Origin: Streptomyces aureoverticillatus
GTDB taxonomy: Bacteria > Actinomycetota > Actinomycetes > Streptomycetales > Streptomycetaceae
NCBI RefSeq assembly: GCF_014649395.1
Contig: NZ_BMSY01000014.1
Span: 1-64,000, forward strand
Reading direction: 5' to 3'
DNA: 64,000 bases
How positions within the stretch are numbered: position 1 is the stretch's first letter; every line of letters starts with the position of its first letter. The position numbers and the translations under genes are program-made. Shown here in pieces: positions 23,901-31,831 of this stretch. The notes beneath the pieces are model-generated. The model was given only the letters and a program-made list of their open reading frames with translations. It was not told the origin of the DNA and did no database searches.

Positions 23901-25650
23901 TCGTGCCGAGGGTGAAGACGTCGCCCACGCGGGATTCGTAGACCATCTCCTCGTCGAGCTCGCCGACGCGGCCGCCGCCCTTCTTCGGGTCGGCGCCCGC
24001 GAGGAAGACACCGAACAGGCCGCGGTCCGGAATCGTGCCCCCCGAGGTGACCGCCAGGCGCTGCGCCCCCGGCCGCCCCGTGACCGTGCCCGCGACGCGG
24101 TCCCACACCACGCGCGGGCGCAGCTCGGCGAACGCGTCGGACGGATAGCGGCCCGCCAGCATGTCCAGGACGGATGTGAACGCCGACTCCGGGAGCGAGG
24201 CGAACGGCGCGGCGCGGCGGACCACGGCCAGCAGGTCGTCCACCTGCCAGGTGTCGAGGGCCACCATGGCGACGAGCTGCTGGGCCAGCACGTCCAAGGG
24301 GTTCGCCGGGACACGCAGGGACTCGATGGAGCCCGTGCGCATCCGCTCCGTGACGACGGCCGCCTGGACCAGGTCGCCGCGGTACTTCGGGAAGACGACT
24401 CCTGTGGAGACCGCGCCCACTTGGTGCCCCGCGCGGCCCACCCGCTGCAGTCCGGAGGCCACGGAGGGGGGCGACTCGACCTGCACCACCAGGTCCACCG
24501 CGCCCATGTCGATGCCCAGCTCCAGGCTGGACGTGGCGACCACGGCGGGCAGCCGGCCCGCCTTCAGGTCCTCCTCGACCTGGGCGCGCTGCTCCTTGGA
24601 GACCGAGCCGTGGTGCGCGCGGGCGAGCACCGGCGGCGCGCCCTGCGCGGCACCCGACTGCGCCATCACCTCCGCCGGACTGTGGTCGTCCGGCAGGGCC
24701 TCGCCCGTCGCGCGTTCGTACGCGATCTCGTTGAGGCGGTTGCACAGGCGCTCCGCCAGGCGGCGGGAGTTGGCGAAGACGATCGTCGAGCGATGCGCCT
24801 GCACGAGGTCGGTGATGCGCTCCTCGACGTGCGGCCAGATCGAGGGGCGCTCCCCTTCCTGGCCGGAGTCGGTGGCCGGCGAGCCGCCCAGCTCGCCCAG
24901 ATCCTCGACCGGGACGACCACGGAGAGGTCGAATTCCTTGCCCGACGGGGGCTGGACGATCTCCACCCGGCGCTGGGGCGACAGATAGCGCGCCACCTCG
25001 TCCACCGGGCGGACCGTCGCCGACAGGCCGATGCGGCGCGCGGGACGCTTCAGGAGGGTGTCGAGCCGCTCCAGGGACAGCGCCAGATGGGCGCCGCGCT
25101 TGGTGCCCGCGACGGCGTGCACCTCGTCCACGATCACCGTCTCGATGCCCGTCAGGGCATCCCGCGCGGCGGACGTGAGCATCAGGAACAGCGACTCGGG
25201 TGTCGTGATCAGGATGTCCGGCGGGCGGGTGGACAGGGCGCGGCGCTCGGCCGCCGGGGTGTCACCGGACCGGATGCCCACGCGCACTTCGGGCTCGGCC
25301 AGGCCCAGGCGCACGGACTCCTGACGGATGCCGGTGAGCGGGCTGCGCAGATTGCGCTCCACGTCGACCGCGAGGGCCTTCAGGGGCGAGACATACAGCA
25401 CCCGGCAGCGCTTCTTGGGGTCGGCCGGGGGCGGGGTCGAGGCCAGCTGGTCCAGGGCGGCGAGGAAGGCGGCCAGGGTCTTGCCGGATCCGGTCGGGGC
25501 GACCACCAGCACGTCCGAGCCCTCCGCGATCGCCTGCCACGCCCCGGCCTGGGCGGAGGTGGGCGCGGAGAAGGCCCCCGTGAACCAGCCGCGGGTCGCG
25601 GGGGAGAAGCCGTCGAGGGCAGCCTGGGGACTGCGAGCGGACCTGACCAT
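20980..25650 (-). CDS. lhr: Lhr superfamily 2 DNA helicase
   Basis: About 1556 aa, the size of bacterial long Lhr proteins. SF2 motifs: Q-motif region FSAPTSAQAGAW, motif I APTGSGKT, Ia VSPLKALAVD, Ib TTPESLF, II DEVH, III LSATVRP, then IV FANSRRLAERL, V ATSSLELGIDMG and VI QRVGRAGHQ. The Lhr-specific winged helix and beta-barrel region follows, then a long C-terminal domain (~900-1556) with further winged helices (GVVTRGAVAAEGVEGGFSAAYRVL). Lhr is a 3'-5' helicase linked to DNA damage repair. M at 25650 is taken since the preceding 27 residues share sequence with the divergent AraC promoter; the exact start is uncertain. Confidence 0.93.
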   Translation of the reverse strand: MVRSARSPQAALDGFSPATRGWFTGAFSAPTSAQAGAWQAIAEGSDVLVVAPTGSGKTLAAFLAALDQLASTPPPADPKKRCRVLYVSPLKALAVDVERNLRSPLTGIRQESVRLGLAEPEVRVGIRSGDTPAAERRALSTRPPDILITTPESLFLMLTSAARDALTGIETVIVDEVHAVAGTKRGAHLALSLERLDTLLKRPARRIGLSATVRPVDEVARYLSPQRRVEIVQPPSGKEFDLSVVVPVEDLGELGGSPATDSGQEGERPSIWPHVEERITDLVQAHRSTIVFANSRRLAERLCNRLNEIAYERATGEALPDDHSPAEVMAQSGAAQGAPPVLARAHHGSVSKEQRAQVEEDLKAGRLPAVVATSSLELGIDMGAVDLVVQVESPPSVASGLQRVGRAGHQVGAVSTGVVFPKYRGDLVQAAVVTERMRTGSIESLRVPANPLDVLAQQLVAMVALDTWQVDDLLAVVRRAAPFASLPESAFTSVLDMLAGRYPSDAFAELRPRVVWDRVAGTVTGRPGAQRLAVTSGGTIPDRGLFGVFLAGADPKKGGGRVGELDEEMVYESRVGDVFTLGTSSWRIEDITRDRVLVSPAPGVPGRLPFWKGDQLGRPLELGRALGAFLREIGSLPADDARARLLAAGLDTWAADNVLTYLTEQREACGHIPDDRTIVVERFRDELGDWRVVVHSPFGAQVHAPWALALGARLTERYGMDAQVMHADDGIVLRLPDADLMGLDLLDQEPVDITVDSSLGPEQAPVGAGDVAFDKGEVRQIVTDQVGGSALFASRFRECAARALLLPRRSPGKRTPLWQQRQRAAQLLEVTSEFGSFPIVLEAVRECLQDVFDVPGLTELMGDIESRSVRLVEVTTPEPSPFARSLLFGYVAQFLYEGDSPLAERRAAALSLDSRLLAELLGQAELRELLDADVLATLEQELQWLTEDRRIKDIEGVADLLRLLGPLTDAELAERGAEPAWAQELAGARRAIRVRVAGADHWAAIEDAGRLRDALGTALPVGVPEAFTEPVKDPLGDLLARYARTHGPFTSAAAAARFGLGAAVTDGALHRLAANGRVVQGEFHPAGIGQEWCDATVLRRLRRRSLAALRHELEPVPPAALAQFLPQWQHLSGHGLRGVDGLVRAVEQLQGASVPASALEKLVLPSRVTGYTPAMLDELTAAGEVIWAGAGALPGKDGWISLYLADAAPLLLPPPHPLELTALHQSVLDTLSGGYGLFFRQIADQVRATTHPDVSDPQLADAVWDLAWSGRLTNDTLAPMRSLLGSGRTAGSTAHRAKRSVPRGRYGTLTAAARPTSRTGPPTVAGRWSLLPAREPDPTLRAHALARTLLDRHGVVTRGAVAAEGVEGGFSAAYRVLSAFEDNGQARRGYVVEGLGAAQFAMDGAVDRLRAGANARERGDGSRPSDAQAVVLAAADPANAYGAALPWPDPPTEAGHKPGRKAGSLVVLVDGELTLYMERGGKSLLAWSTAPGDAHASEDPRLPAAAAALATAAKAGALGTVTVERINGSPALTSPFAPLLEHSGFHATPRGLRLRP

Positions 25651-25729
25651 GACCCCATCGTGCACCCCGCCACTGACAATGGCTCCGACCTGCGAAAAAG
25701 GGTTTGCATCCGTGGCGCAGAATGGGGGC

Positions 25730-26740
25730 ATGGCAGGTTCGGCGGAGCAGGCGCGGCACTGGACGTACGCGGAGCTGCCCGGCGTCGACCTGCTGCGCGC
25801 CCACTACGTCCGCAAGACGTTCGCACGCCACACCCACGAACACTTCGTGATGGCCGCGATCTCCCAGGGCGTCGACGTCTTCCGGCACAGCGGCGCCGAC
25901 CGGCACGCGGGGCCCGGCAGCCTCGCCCTGGTCAACCCCGACACCCCGCACACCGGCCGCGCCGGAGCCCCCGAGGGCTGGCGGTACGGAGCGGTCTACC
26001 CGGCCCCGGACGTGGTCGCCGCCATCGCCGCGGAGACGACCACCCTGCGCGGGACACCGGGCTTCGTCCTGCCGGTGCTCGACGACCCGTACGCGGTCAC
26101 GCTGGTCCACCGGGTGCTGCGGGCCGCCGAGGAGGGCAACGCGCTGGCCGCCGACACATTCCTGCGCGTCGCCGTGACCCGGCTGCTGCGGCTGAATGGC
26201 GGCAACGTGCCGCAGCGCGGTGTGCGCTCGGCGGGCGCCGGGGTCGCGGCACGCGCGCGTGCCGTCCTGGAGGAGCGGCTCGCCGACCCGCCGAGCCTGG
26301 AGCGGCTCGCGACCGACCTCGGCGTGAGCTCCTTCGCCCTCCTGCGCGCCTTCCGCGACACGTACGGCATGCCGCCGCACGCCTGGCTGACCGACGCGCG
26401 CGTACGGCGTGCCCGCCATCTCCTGGACGCCGGTACGACGCCCGCCGAAGCGGCCGTCGCCGTCGGGTTCACCGACCAGCCGCACCTGAACCGGCACTTC
26501 GCCCGGATCGTCGGGGTGCCTCCGGGCGCCTATCAGCGCGAGCGCAAGAACGTACAAGACCGCACGGACTCCCTGCTCGTAGCGTCCACGGCGTGGCAGA
26601 GCGAACATCATCCGCAGAAATACCCGGGTGCCCGGCGGGCATCCCTGACGCACCCGGTCGCAGCGACACCGCTGGGCCCGGACGTGCCGGTGAATCTCCA
26701 GAAGGGCATGAGGGCACCGGTCGCCCCGATTCCGCCGTAG
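25730..26740 (+). CDS. AraC-family transcriptional regulator
   Basis: 336 aa. The N-terminal cupin-like AraC_binding domain (HTHEHFVMAAISQGVDVFRH, PGSLALVNPDTPHTG) spans ~30-150. Two helix-turn-helix motifs follow at ~175-270 (ERLATDLGVSSFALLRAFRDTYGMPPHAW and PAEAAVAVGFTDQPHLNRHFARIVG). The family normally ends about PPGAYQRERKN; here a further ~60 residues run on and overlap azlC by about 148 nt in another frame. It is divergent from lhr and upstream of azlCD, which it probably controls. The ATG has no clear ribosome binding site. Confidence 0.85.
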   Translation: MAGSAEQARHWTYAELPGVDLLRAHYVRKTFARHTHEHFVMAAISQGVDVFRHSGADRHAGPGSLALVNPDTPHTGRAGAPEGWRYGAVYPAPDVVAAIAAETTTLRGTPGFVLPVLDDPYAVTLVHRVLRAAEEGNALAADTFLRVAVTRLLRLNGGNVPQRGVRSAGAGVAARARAVLEERLADPPSLERLATDLGVSSFALLRAFRDTYGMPPHAWLTDARVRRARHLLDAGTTPAEAAVAVGFTDQPHLNRHFARIVGVPPGAYQRERKNVQDRTDSLLVASTAWQSEHHPQKYPGARRASLTHPVAATPLGPDVPVNLQKGMRAPVAPIPP

Positions 26741-27417
26741 TCCGTGACGCCCTCGGCGTCGGGGTCGCCGTCGGCCTCTCCGGCTTCGCCTTCGGAGTCA
26801 CCTCGGCCGGCAGTGGCCTCACCGTGCCGCAGACCTGTGCGCTGAGCCTGCTGGCCTTCACCGGCGCCTCCCAGTTCGCTCTGGTCGGCGCGCTCGCGGG
26901 TGGCGGGAATCCGCTCACGGCCTCGGTGGGAGCCATCTTCCTCAGCATGCGCAACGCCTTCTACGGACTGCGGCTCTCCCAACTGCTCGCCCTCCCGCGC
27001 GCGATGCGCCCCCTTGCCGCCCACTTCGTGATCGACGAGACGACGGCCGTCTCCCTGGCGCAGTCGGGGCGGCGGGCCGTCCGCATCGGCTTCGCCGTCA
27101 CCGGGATCAGCCTGTACCTCCTGTGGAACCTCACGACGCTCCTGGGCGCGCTCGGTGCCGAGGCGATCGGCGACACCGACACCTGGGGGCTCGACGCCGC
27201 GGGTCCCGCCGTGTTCCTCGCGCTGCTCGCCCCGATGGTGCGCACCGCCACGGAGCGCGCGGTCGCCGCGATCGCCGTCCTTCTGGGCCTCGGACTGCTT
27301 TCGGTGCTGCCCCAGGGAGTGCCGGTTCTCGCCGCGGCGCTGGCCGTGCCGATGGTCCTCTACGGAGTGCGCCGAAAGACACCTGGATCCGACGCGGACG
27401 AAGGGAAGGGCCGTTGA
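26593..27417 (+). CDS. azlC: AzlC family branched-chain amino acid exporter subunit
   Basis: About 274 aa if the GTG at 26593 is used. The AzlC core (~50-260) has GVGVAVGLSGFAFGVTSAGSGLTVPQTCALSLLAFTGASQFALVG and SMRNAFYGLRLSQLL, with seven or eight membrane segments. With AzlD it forms an inner-membrane exporter for branched-chain or related amino acids. The first ~45 residues are hydrophilic and overlap the AraC gene in another frame. No later in-frame start is obvious, so either azlC begins within the AraC gene or one of the two frames is mis-terminated. Stop TGA overlaps the azlD TTG start. Confidence 0.85.
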   Translation: MAERTSSAEIPGCPAGIPDAPGRSDTAGPGRAGESPEGHEGTGRPDSAVVRDALGVGVAVGLSGFAFGVTSAGSGLTVPQTCALSLLAFTGASQFALVGALAGGGNPLTASVGAIFLSMRNAFYGLRLSQLLALPRAMRPLAAHFVIDETTAVSLAQSGRRAVRIGFAVTGISLYLLWNLTTLLGALGAEAIGDTDTWGLDAAGPAVFLALLAPMVRTATERAVAAIAVLLGLGLLSVLPQGVPVLAAALAVPMVLYGVRRKTPGSDADEGKGR

Positions 27418-27722
27418 ACATCTGGACCGCCATCGCCGTGACCGCCGTCGGCTGCTACGCCGTCAAGCTGGCGGGCCTCCTCGTGCCGGTGGGCGCCCTG
27501 GAGCGACCGCTCGTCAAGCGCATGGCCGCGCTGCTGCCGGTGGCGCTGCTGGCCGCTCTCACGGCTCAGCAGACCTTCGCCGACGGCCGGACCCTCGTGC
27601 TCGACGCCAAGGCGGCGGGACTCGCCGCGGCTGCCGTGGCGCTGCTGCTGCGCGCGCCCTTCCTGCTCGTCATCGCGGCGGCCGTGCTCGTCACGGCGGT
27701 AGTGCGGGCGATGGCGGGCTGA
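27414..27722 (+). CDS. azlD: AzlD family small exporter subunit
   Basis: 102 aa, four membrane segments, typical AzlD size and composition (LNIWTAIAVTAVGCYAVKLAGLLVP, PLVKRMAALLPVALLAALTA, LLLRAPFLLVIAAAVLVTA). The likely start is TTG 27414, whose TTGA overlaps the azlC stop, with AAGGGAAGGG upstream. Partner of AzlC. Confidence 0.88.
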   Translation: MNIWTAIAVTAVGCYAVKLAGLLVPVGALERPLVKRMAALLPVALLAALTAQQTFADGRTLVLDAKAAGLAAAAVALLLRAPFLLVIAAAVLVTAVVRAMAG

Positions 27723-27784
27723 CGACGGCCGGGCCCGACGGGCGGCCGGGCAGAGGGACGGCCGGGCAGCCGGGCAGCCGGACC

Positions 27785-28726
27785 TCAGCCGATGCGCCGC
27801 CCGTACGCCCGCAGTGTGCGCAGCGCCTCGATCGTGACCATCGGGCGGCACTCCAGGGACGTACCCGGAGCCCACTGCCGCCACCGGATTGGCCAACCGC
27901 CGTCTTCTTGTTGTTCGTTCAGCAGGAAGTCCAGGGAGCGCGCCATCTCGTCGTCCGTGAACCACGCGCGGGCGAGCGATTCGGGGGCCTTCGCGAAGTC
28001 GTGCGCGAAGTGGTGCTCGCCGGGGCCGTACCCCGGAGGGACCGGGTTGGCGTCGGCGCGCTCGGGGTCGAGGACCACCAGGCGCTGTTCGCGTACGAGG
28101 CGGCCGAGCCGGTCGGCGGCCGCCTCCGCGCGCGGGCGGTCGGGCGCCCCGTCCAGGAAGGCGACGGCCGCCATGATCTCGTACGGATGCGACTTCTCCA
28201 GGGACTCCACGCTCTGCCAGCAGAAGTCGGTGGCGCGGAACAGCCAGGCGTGCCAGACCTCGTTGCGGTGCAGCAGGCCCACCACGGGACCGGTGGCGAG
28301 CAGTTCGCTCGGCGGGTCGTCCACCACGGGCACGAACGGCGCCGAGGGATACCCGCGTTGGCTGGGATGAATCGCCGGCAGCGCGCCGTCGGGCGTCGAC
28401 ACAGAGGTCAGATAGCGGCACACGCGCTCCACGCGCATGCCGCCGCAGCGGTGGATGGTGTCCAGGACGCGCAGCGCGTACCCGGTGTGCAGCGGCTGGC
28501 TCACGGGGCCGCGGAGGTCGGGCTCCAGCGCGTGGCCGTATCCGCCGTCCTCGTTGGCGTACGCGGACAGCGCGGTCTCCACGGCGTCGGCGTTCCAGGC
28601 ACCGCCGTCCAGGAAGTGGTACGCGAATCGTCGCTGTTCGAGGACGCGCGCGGTGAGCCAGACGAACTGCTCGGCGCGGGCGAGCGGGGAGGAAGCGGCG
28701 TGCGGGGACGCTCCGTTTTCGGCCAT
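27785..28726 (-). CDS. Hypothetical protein with alpha/alpha-toroid (prenyltransferase/cyclase-like) repeats
   Basis: 313 aa. Helical repeats contain cyclase-type signatures: NEDGGYGHALEPD near residue 58 and NEQQEDGGWPIRWR near residue 270, resembling the QW motifs of terpenoid-cyclase-like toroids. No DxDD or DDxD catalytic motif is seen. The sequence begins with a clear ATG 54 bp upstream of a region divergent to the DUF3046 gene. Function is unknown. It is convergent with azlD across a GC-rich repetitive 60-bp spacer. Confidence 0.78.
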   Translation of the reverse strand: MAENGASPHAASSPLARAEQFVWLTARVLEQRRFAYHFLDGGAWNADAVETALSAYANEDGGYGHALEPDLRGPVSQPLHTGYALRVLDTIHRCGGMRVERVCRYLTSVSTPDGALPAIHPSQRGYPSAPFVPVVDDPPSELLATGPVVGLLHRNEVWHAWLFRATDFCWQSVESLEKSHPYEIMAAVAFLDGAPDRPRAEAAADRLGRLVREQRLVVLDPERADANPVPPGYGPGEHHFAHDFAKAPESLARAWFTDDEMARSLDFLLNEQQEDGGWPIRWRQWAPGTSLECRPMVTIEALRTLRAYGRRIG

Positions 28727-28805
28727 GTTCCGAAGGTAGGGCGGAACGCGGCGTCGGCAAGCCCTCCGCGCAGGGCTGCACTCTCAGGGGCGCGATACTG
28801 AAGGC

Positions 28806-29000
28806 ATGCGGTTGACGGTCTTCTGGCAGCGGATGGCGGCTCACTTCGGCGCGGGGTACGCCGACACCTTCGCGCGCGATCATGTGATGACGGAGCTCGG
28901 CGGGCGCACGGTGCACCAGGCGCTGGACGCGGGCTGGGAGGCGAAGGACGTGTGGCGGGTGGTGTGCTCGGCCATGGACGTACCGGCTGAAAAGCGCTGA
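28806..29000 (+). CDS. DUF3046 family small protein
   Basis: 64 aa, matches actinobacterial DUF3046 proteins found just upstream of recA (MRLTVFWQRM...GYADTFARDHVMTELGGRTVHQALDAGWEAKDVWRVVCSAMDVP). No membrane segment. GATACT at 28794-28799 is 6 nt before the ATG and no ribosome binding site is present, so the mRNA is probably leaderless. Function unknown; conserved proximity to recA/recX suggests, without proving, a link to DNA repair. Confidence 0.85.
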   Translation: MRLTVFWQRMAAHFGAGYADTFARDHVMTELGGRTVHQALDAGWEAKDVWRVVCSAMDVPAEKR

Positions 29001-29137
29001 CACCGGTTCCTTGCGGGCGCTCCGAGCGCTCTCCGGGCGTGTCCCCCGCGCGCGGGGGACACGCTTCCCGTGGCCGCGCAGGGCCCCAAAACCGGGGGCG
29101 GCGGCCGTACGCCGGTGGCGTGGGCGAGACTGGCACG

Positions 29138-30376
29138 GTGCCACCCACAGACGAGACCGCGCAGATCACCTCCGAGGCAGCACCGCCCGGCACCACCCCG
29201 CCCGCACAGCCCCCCGCCGGGGCGGAGCAGGCGCGTGGCGCCGGCATGCCGCGCTGGCTGCCGCGCGCCATGGTGCTCGCGCTCGCCCTGGTCGCCTGCT
29301 TCCAGCTCGGCAGCTGGGCCTTCCACCAGCTCACCGGGCTGCTGATCAACATCCTGATCGCGTTCTTCCTCGCCCTCGCCGTCGAGCCGGCCGTGAGCTG
29401 GATGGCGGCGCGCGGCCTGCGCCGCGGCCTGGCCACGGCCATCGTCTTCCTGGGCGTCCTGGTCGTGAGCGCGGGCTTCGTCACGATGATGGGGTCGATG
29501 CTCGCCGGCCAGATCGTCGACATGGTCGAGGACTTCCCGGACTACCTGGACAAGGTCATCCGCTGGATCAACCAGACCTTCGACACGGACCTGTCCCGGG
29601 TCGAGGTCCAGGACAGCCTGATCCACTCCGACTGGCTGCGGAAGTACGTGCAGAACAGCGCCAGCGGCGTCCTGGACGTCTCCGCGCAGGTGCTCGGCGG
29701 CCTCTTCCAGCTCCTGACGATCCTGCTGTTCTCGTTCTACTTCGCCGCCGACGGGCCGCGGCTGCGGCGCGCGCTGTGCTCCGTGCTGCCGCCCGCCAAG
29801 CAGGCCGAGGTGCTGCGCGCCTGGGAGATCGCGGTCAACAAGACCGGCGGTTATCTGTACTCCCGCGGCCTGATGGCGCTGATCTCCGGCATAGCGCACT
29901 ACATCCTGCTCCAGGTCCTCGAAGTGCCCTACGCCCCCGTGCTCGCGGTCTGGGTCGGCCTGGTCTCCCAGTTCATCCCGACGATCGGCACGTACCTGGC
30001 GGGCGCCCTGCCGATGCTGATCGCCTTCACGGTGGACCCCTGGTACGCGCTGTGGGTGCTGATCTTCGTCGTGATCTACCAGCAGTTCGAGAACTACGTC
30101 CTGCAGCCCAAGCTCACCGCCAAGAGCGTGGACATCCACCCGGCGGTCGCCTTCGGGTCGGTCATCGCGGGGACGGCGCTCCTCGGCGCGGTCGGCGCGC
30201 TGGTCGCCATCCCGGCGGTCGCCACGCTGCAGGCCTTCCTGGGGGCGTACGTGAAGCGGTACGACGTGATGGACGACCCCCGCGTCCACGGGCACCACCG
30301 CCGCGGCGGATCGCCCCTCCTCGCGCGCGTTCGGCGCGCGCTGACGGGTCCGGGAGACGACGACCGCACGGTCTGA
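29138..30376 (+). CDS. AI-2E family transporter (UPF0118 permease)
   Basis: 412 aa. After a Pro/Thr-rich N-terminal tail there are eight membrane segments with the family's central soluble region (MVEDFPDYLDKVIRWINQTF...) and the conserved SQFIPTIGTYLAGALPML and VIYQQFENYVLQPKL motifs. Family members include the AI-2 exporter TqsA and Na+/H+ antiporters, so the substrate is open. GTG 29138 is one of two candidate starts (29120 the other); neither has a strong ribosome binding site. It precedes the recA promoter region. Confidence 0.85.
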   Translation: MPPTDETAQITSEAAPPGTTPPAQPPAGAEQARGAGMPRWLPRAMVLALALVACFQLGSWAFHQLTGLLINILIAFFLALAVEPAVSWMAARGLRRGLATAIVFLGVLVVSAGFVTMMGSMLAGQIVDMVEDFPDYLDKVIRWINQTFDTDLSRVEVQDSLIHSDWLRKYVQNSASGVLDVSAQVLGGLFQLLTILLFSFYFAADGPRLRRALCSVLPPAKQAEVLRAWEIAVNKTGGYLYSRGLMALISGIAHYILLQVLEVPYAPVLAVWVGLVSQFIPTIGTYLAGALPMLIAFTVDPWYALWVLIFVVIYQQFENYVLQPKLTAKSVDIHPAVAFGSVIAGTALLGAVGALVAIPAVATLQAFLGAYVKRYDVMDDPRVHGHHRRGGSPLLARVRRALTGPGDDDRTV

Positions 30377-30482
30377 CGTCCGCGGGCGCGGCCGGGCCGG
30401 GGCGTACGAGGCCCCCTCGGCGGCCACAGCGCGCTCCACGTACCGCCCGGCCGACGGCTTCGGCCGTCGCCGCGTGGTGCGC

Positions 30483-30515
30483 TTGACAGCAAAATCGAAC
30501 ATCCATTCATATAGG
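30483..30515 (+). promoter_or_regulatory. recA SOS promoter with LexA (Cheo-type) box
   Basis: TTGACA (30483-30488) is followed 18-21 nt later by a CATATAGG-type -10 region. Between them sits CGAACATCCATTCA (30496-30509), a variant of the Gram-positive SOS box CGAAC-N4-GTTCG with an altered second half-site. LexA bound here would cover the -10. The same GAACATCCATTC variant has, to my memory, been described for Streptomyces recA genes. Confidence 0.7.
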
Positions 30516-30628
30516 GGTCCTGGCGGCGTTGTTCCGGGGGTTCACGGGGGGATCCCCGGCCTGCGTCGTCGGATTGCGGCGTGCGGAACGCCCGAGTTAT
30601 CCACAGGCCGGGCGGGCGTCGGGGCGCA

Positions 30629-30651
30629 TTGTCAGTGGCAGGCGTTAGCGT
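30629..30651 (+). promoter_or_regulatory. RecA-NDp motif: LexA-independent DNA-damage promoter of recA
   Basis: TTGTCAGTG (30629-30637), exactly 8 nt, then TAGCGT (30646-30651) fits the mycobacterial RecA-NDp consensus TTGTCRGTG-N8-TANNNT at every fixed position. In mycobacteria this promoter is activated by PafBC (earlier attributed to the ClgR homologue). It lies 44 nt upstream of the recA ATG, downstream of the LexA-controlled promoter. Confidence 0.85.
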
Positions 30652-30694
30652 CTTTGACGTGAAGCGATCGACTCAAGCAAATCGGGTGGAACCC

Positions 30695-31828
30695 ATGGCA
30701 GGAACCGACCGCGAGAAGGCGCTCGACGCCGCGCTCGCACAGATTGAACGGCAATTCGGCAAGGGCGCAGTGATGCGCATGGGCGAGCGGCCGAACGAGC
30801 CCATCGAGGTCATCCCCACCGGGTCGACCGCGCTCGACGTCGCCCTCGGCGTCGGCGGCATCCCGCGCGGCCGCGTCGTCGAGGTGTACGGCCCGGAGTC
30901 CTCCGGCAAGACGACCCTGACCCTGCACGCCGTGGCCAACGCGCAGCGGGCCGGCGGCGCCGTCGCCTTCGTGGACGCGGAGCACGCCCTCGATCCGGAG
31001 TACGCGAAGAAGCTCGGCGTCGACATCGACAACCTCATCCTGTCCCAGCCGGACAACGGCGAGCAGGCGCTGGAGATCGTCGACATGCTGGTGCGCTCCG
31101 GCGCGCTCGACCTGATCGTCATCGACTCCGTCGCGGCCCTGGTGCCGCGCGCGGAAATCGAGGGCGAGATGGGTGACTCGCACGTGGGTCTCCAGGCCCG
31201 TCTGATGAGCCAGGCCCTGCGGAAGATCACCAGCGCGCTCAACCAGTCCAAGACCACCGCGATCTTCATCAACCAGCTCCGCGAGAAGATCGGTGTGATG
31301 TTCGGCTCGCCGGAGACGACGACCGGTGGCCGGGCGCTGAAGTTCTACGCCTCGGTGCGCATGGACATCCGCCGCATCGAGACCCTGAAGGACGGCACGG
31401 ACGCGGTCGGCAACCGCACCCGCGTCAAGGTCGTCAAGAACAAGGTCGCGCCGCCCTTCAAGCAGGCCGAGTTCGACATCCTCTACGGCCAGGGAATCAG
31501 CCGCGAGGGCGGCCTGATCGACATGGGCGTGGAGCACGGCTTCGTCCGCAAGGCCGGCGCCTGGTACACGTACGAGGGCGACCAGCTCGGCCAGGGCAAG
31601 GAGAACGCCCGCAACTTCCTCAAGGACAACCCCGACCTCGCCAACGAGATCGAGAAGAAGATCAAGGAGAAGCTGGGCGTCGGTGTGCGCCCGGAGACCC
31701 CGGCGGCGGAGCCGGGCGCGGACGCCGCGGTCGCGGCCGCCCCCGCCGCGGACGACGCGGCCAAGACGGTGCCCGCCCCCGCGGCCGCCAAGGCCACCAA
31801 GTCCAAGGCCGCGGCGGCCAAGAGCTAG
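30695..31828 (+). CDS. recA: RecA recombinase
   Basis: 377 aa. Walker A GPESSGKT at residues 66-73, Walker B LIVIDSVAALVPRAE, the L1/L2 loops (INQLREKIGVMFGSPETTTGG) and the C-terminal domain are all present. The end is an Ala/Lys-rich tail typical of Streptomyces (AAAKATKSKAAAAKS) in place of the acidic E. coli tail. ATG 30695 follows GGGTGGA; upstream in-frame codons belong to the promoter. recX begins 3 nt after the stop, so the two are co-transcribed. Confidence 0.98.
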   Translation: MAGTDREKALDAALAQIERQFGKGAVMRMGERPNEPIEVIPTGSTALDVALGVGGIPRGRVVEVYGPESSGKTTLTLHAVANAQRAGGAVAFVDAEHALDPEYAKKLGVDIDNLILSQPDNGEQALEIVDMLVRSGALDLIVIDSVAALVPRAEIEGEMGDSHVGLQARLMSQALRKITSALNQSKTTAIFINQLREKIGVMFGSPETTTGGRALKFYASVRMDIRRIETLKDGTDAVGNRTRVKVVKNKVAPPFKQAEFDILYGQGISREGGLIDMGVEHGFVRKAGAWYTYEGDQLGQGKENARNFLKDNPDLANEIEKKIKEKLGVGVRPETPAAEPGADAAVAAAPAADDAAKTVPAPAAAKATKSKAAAAKS

Positions 31829-31831
31829 GCC

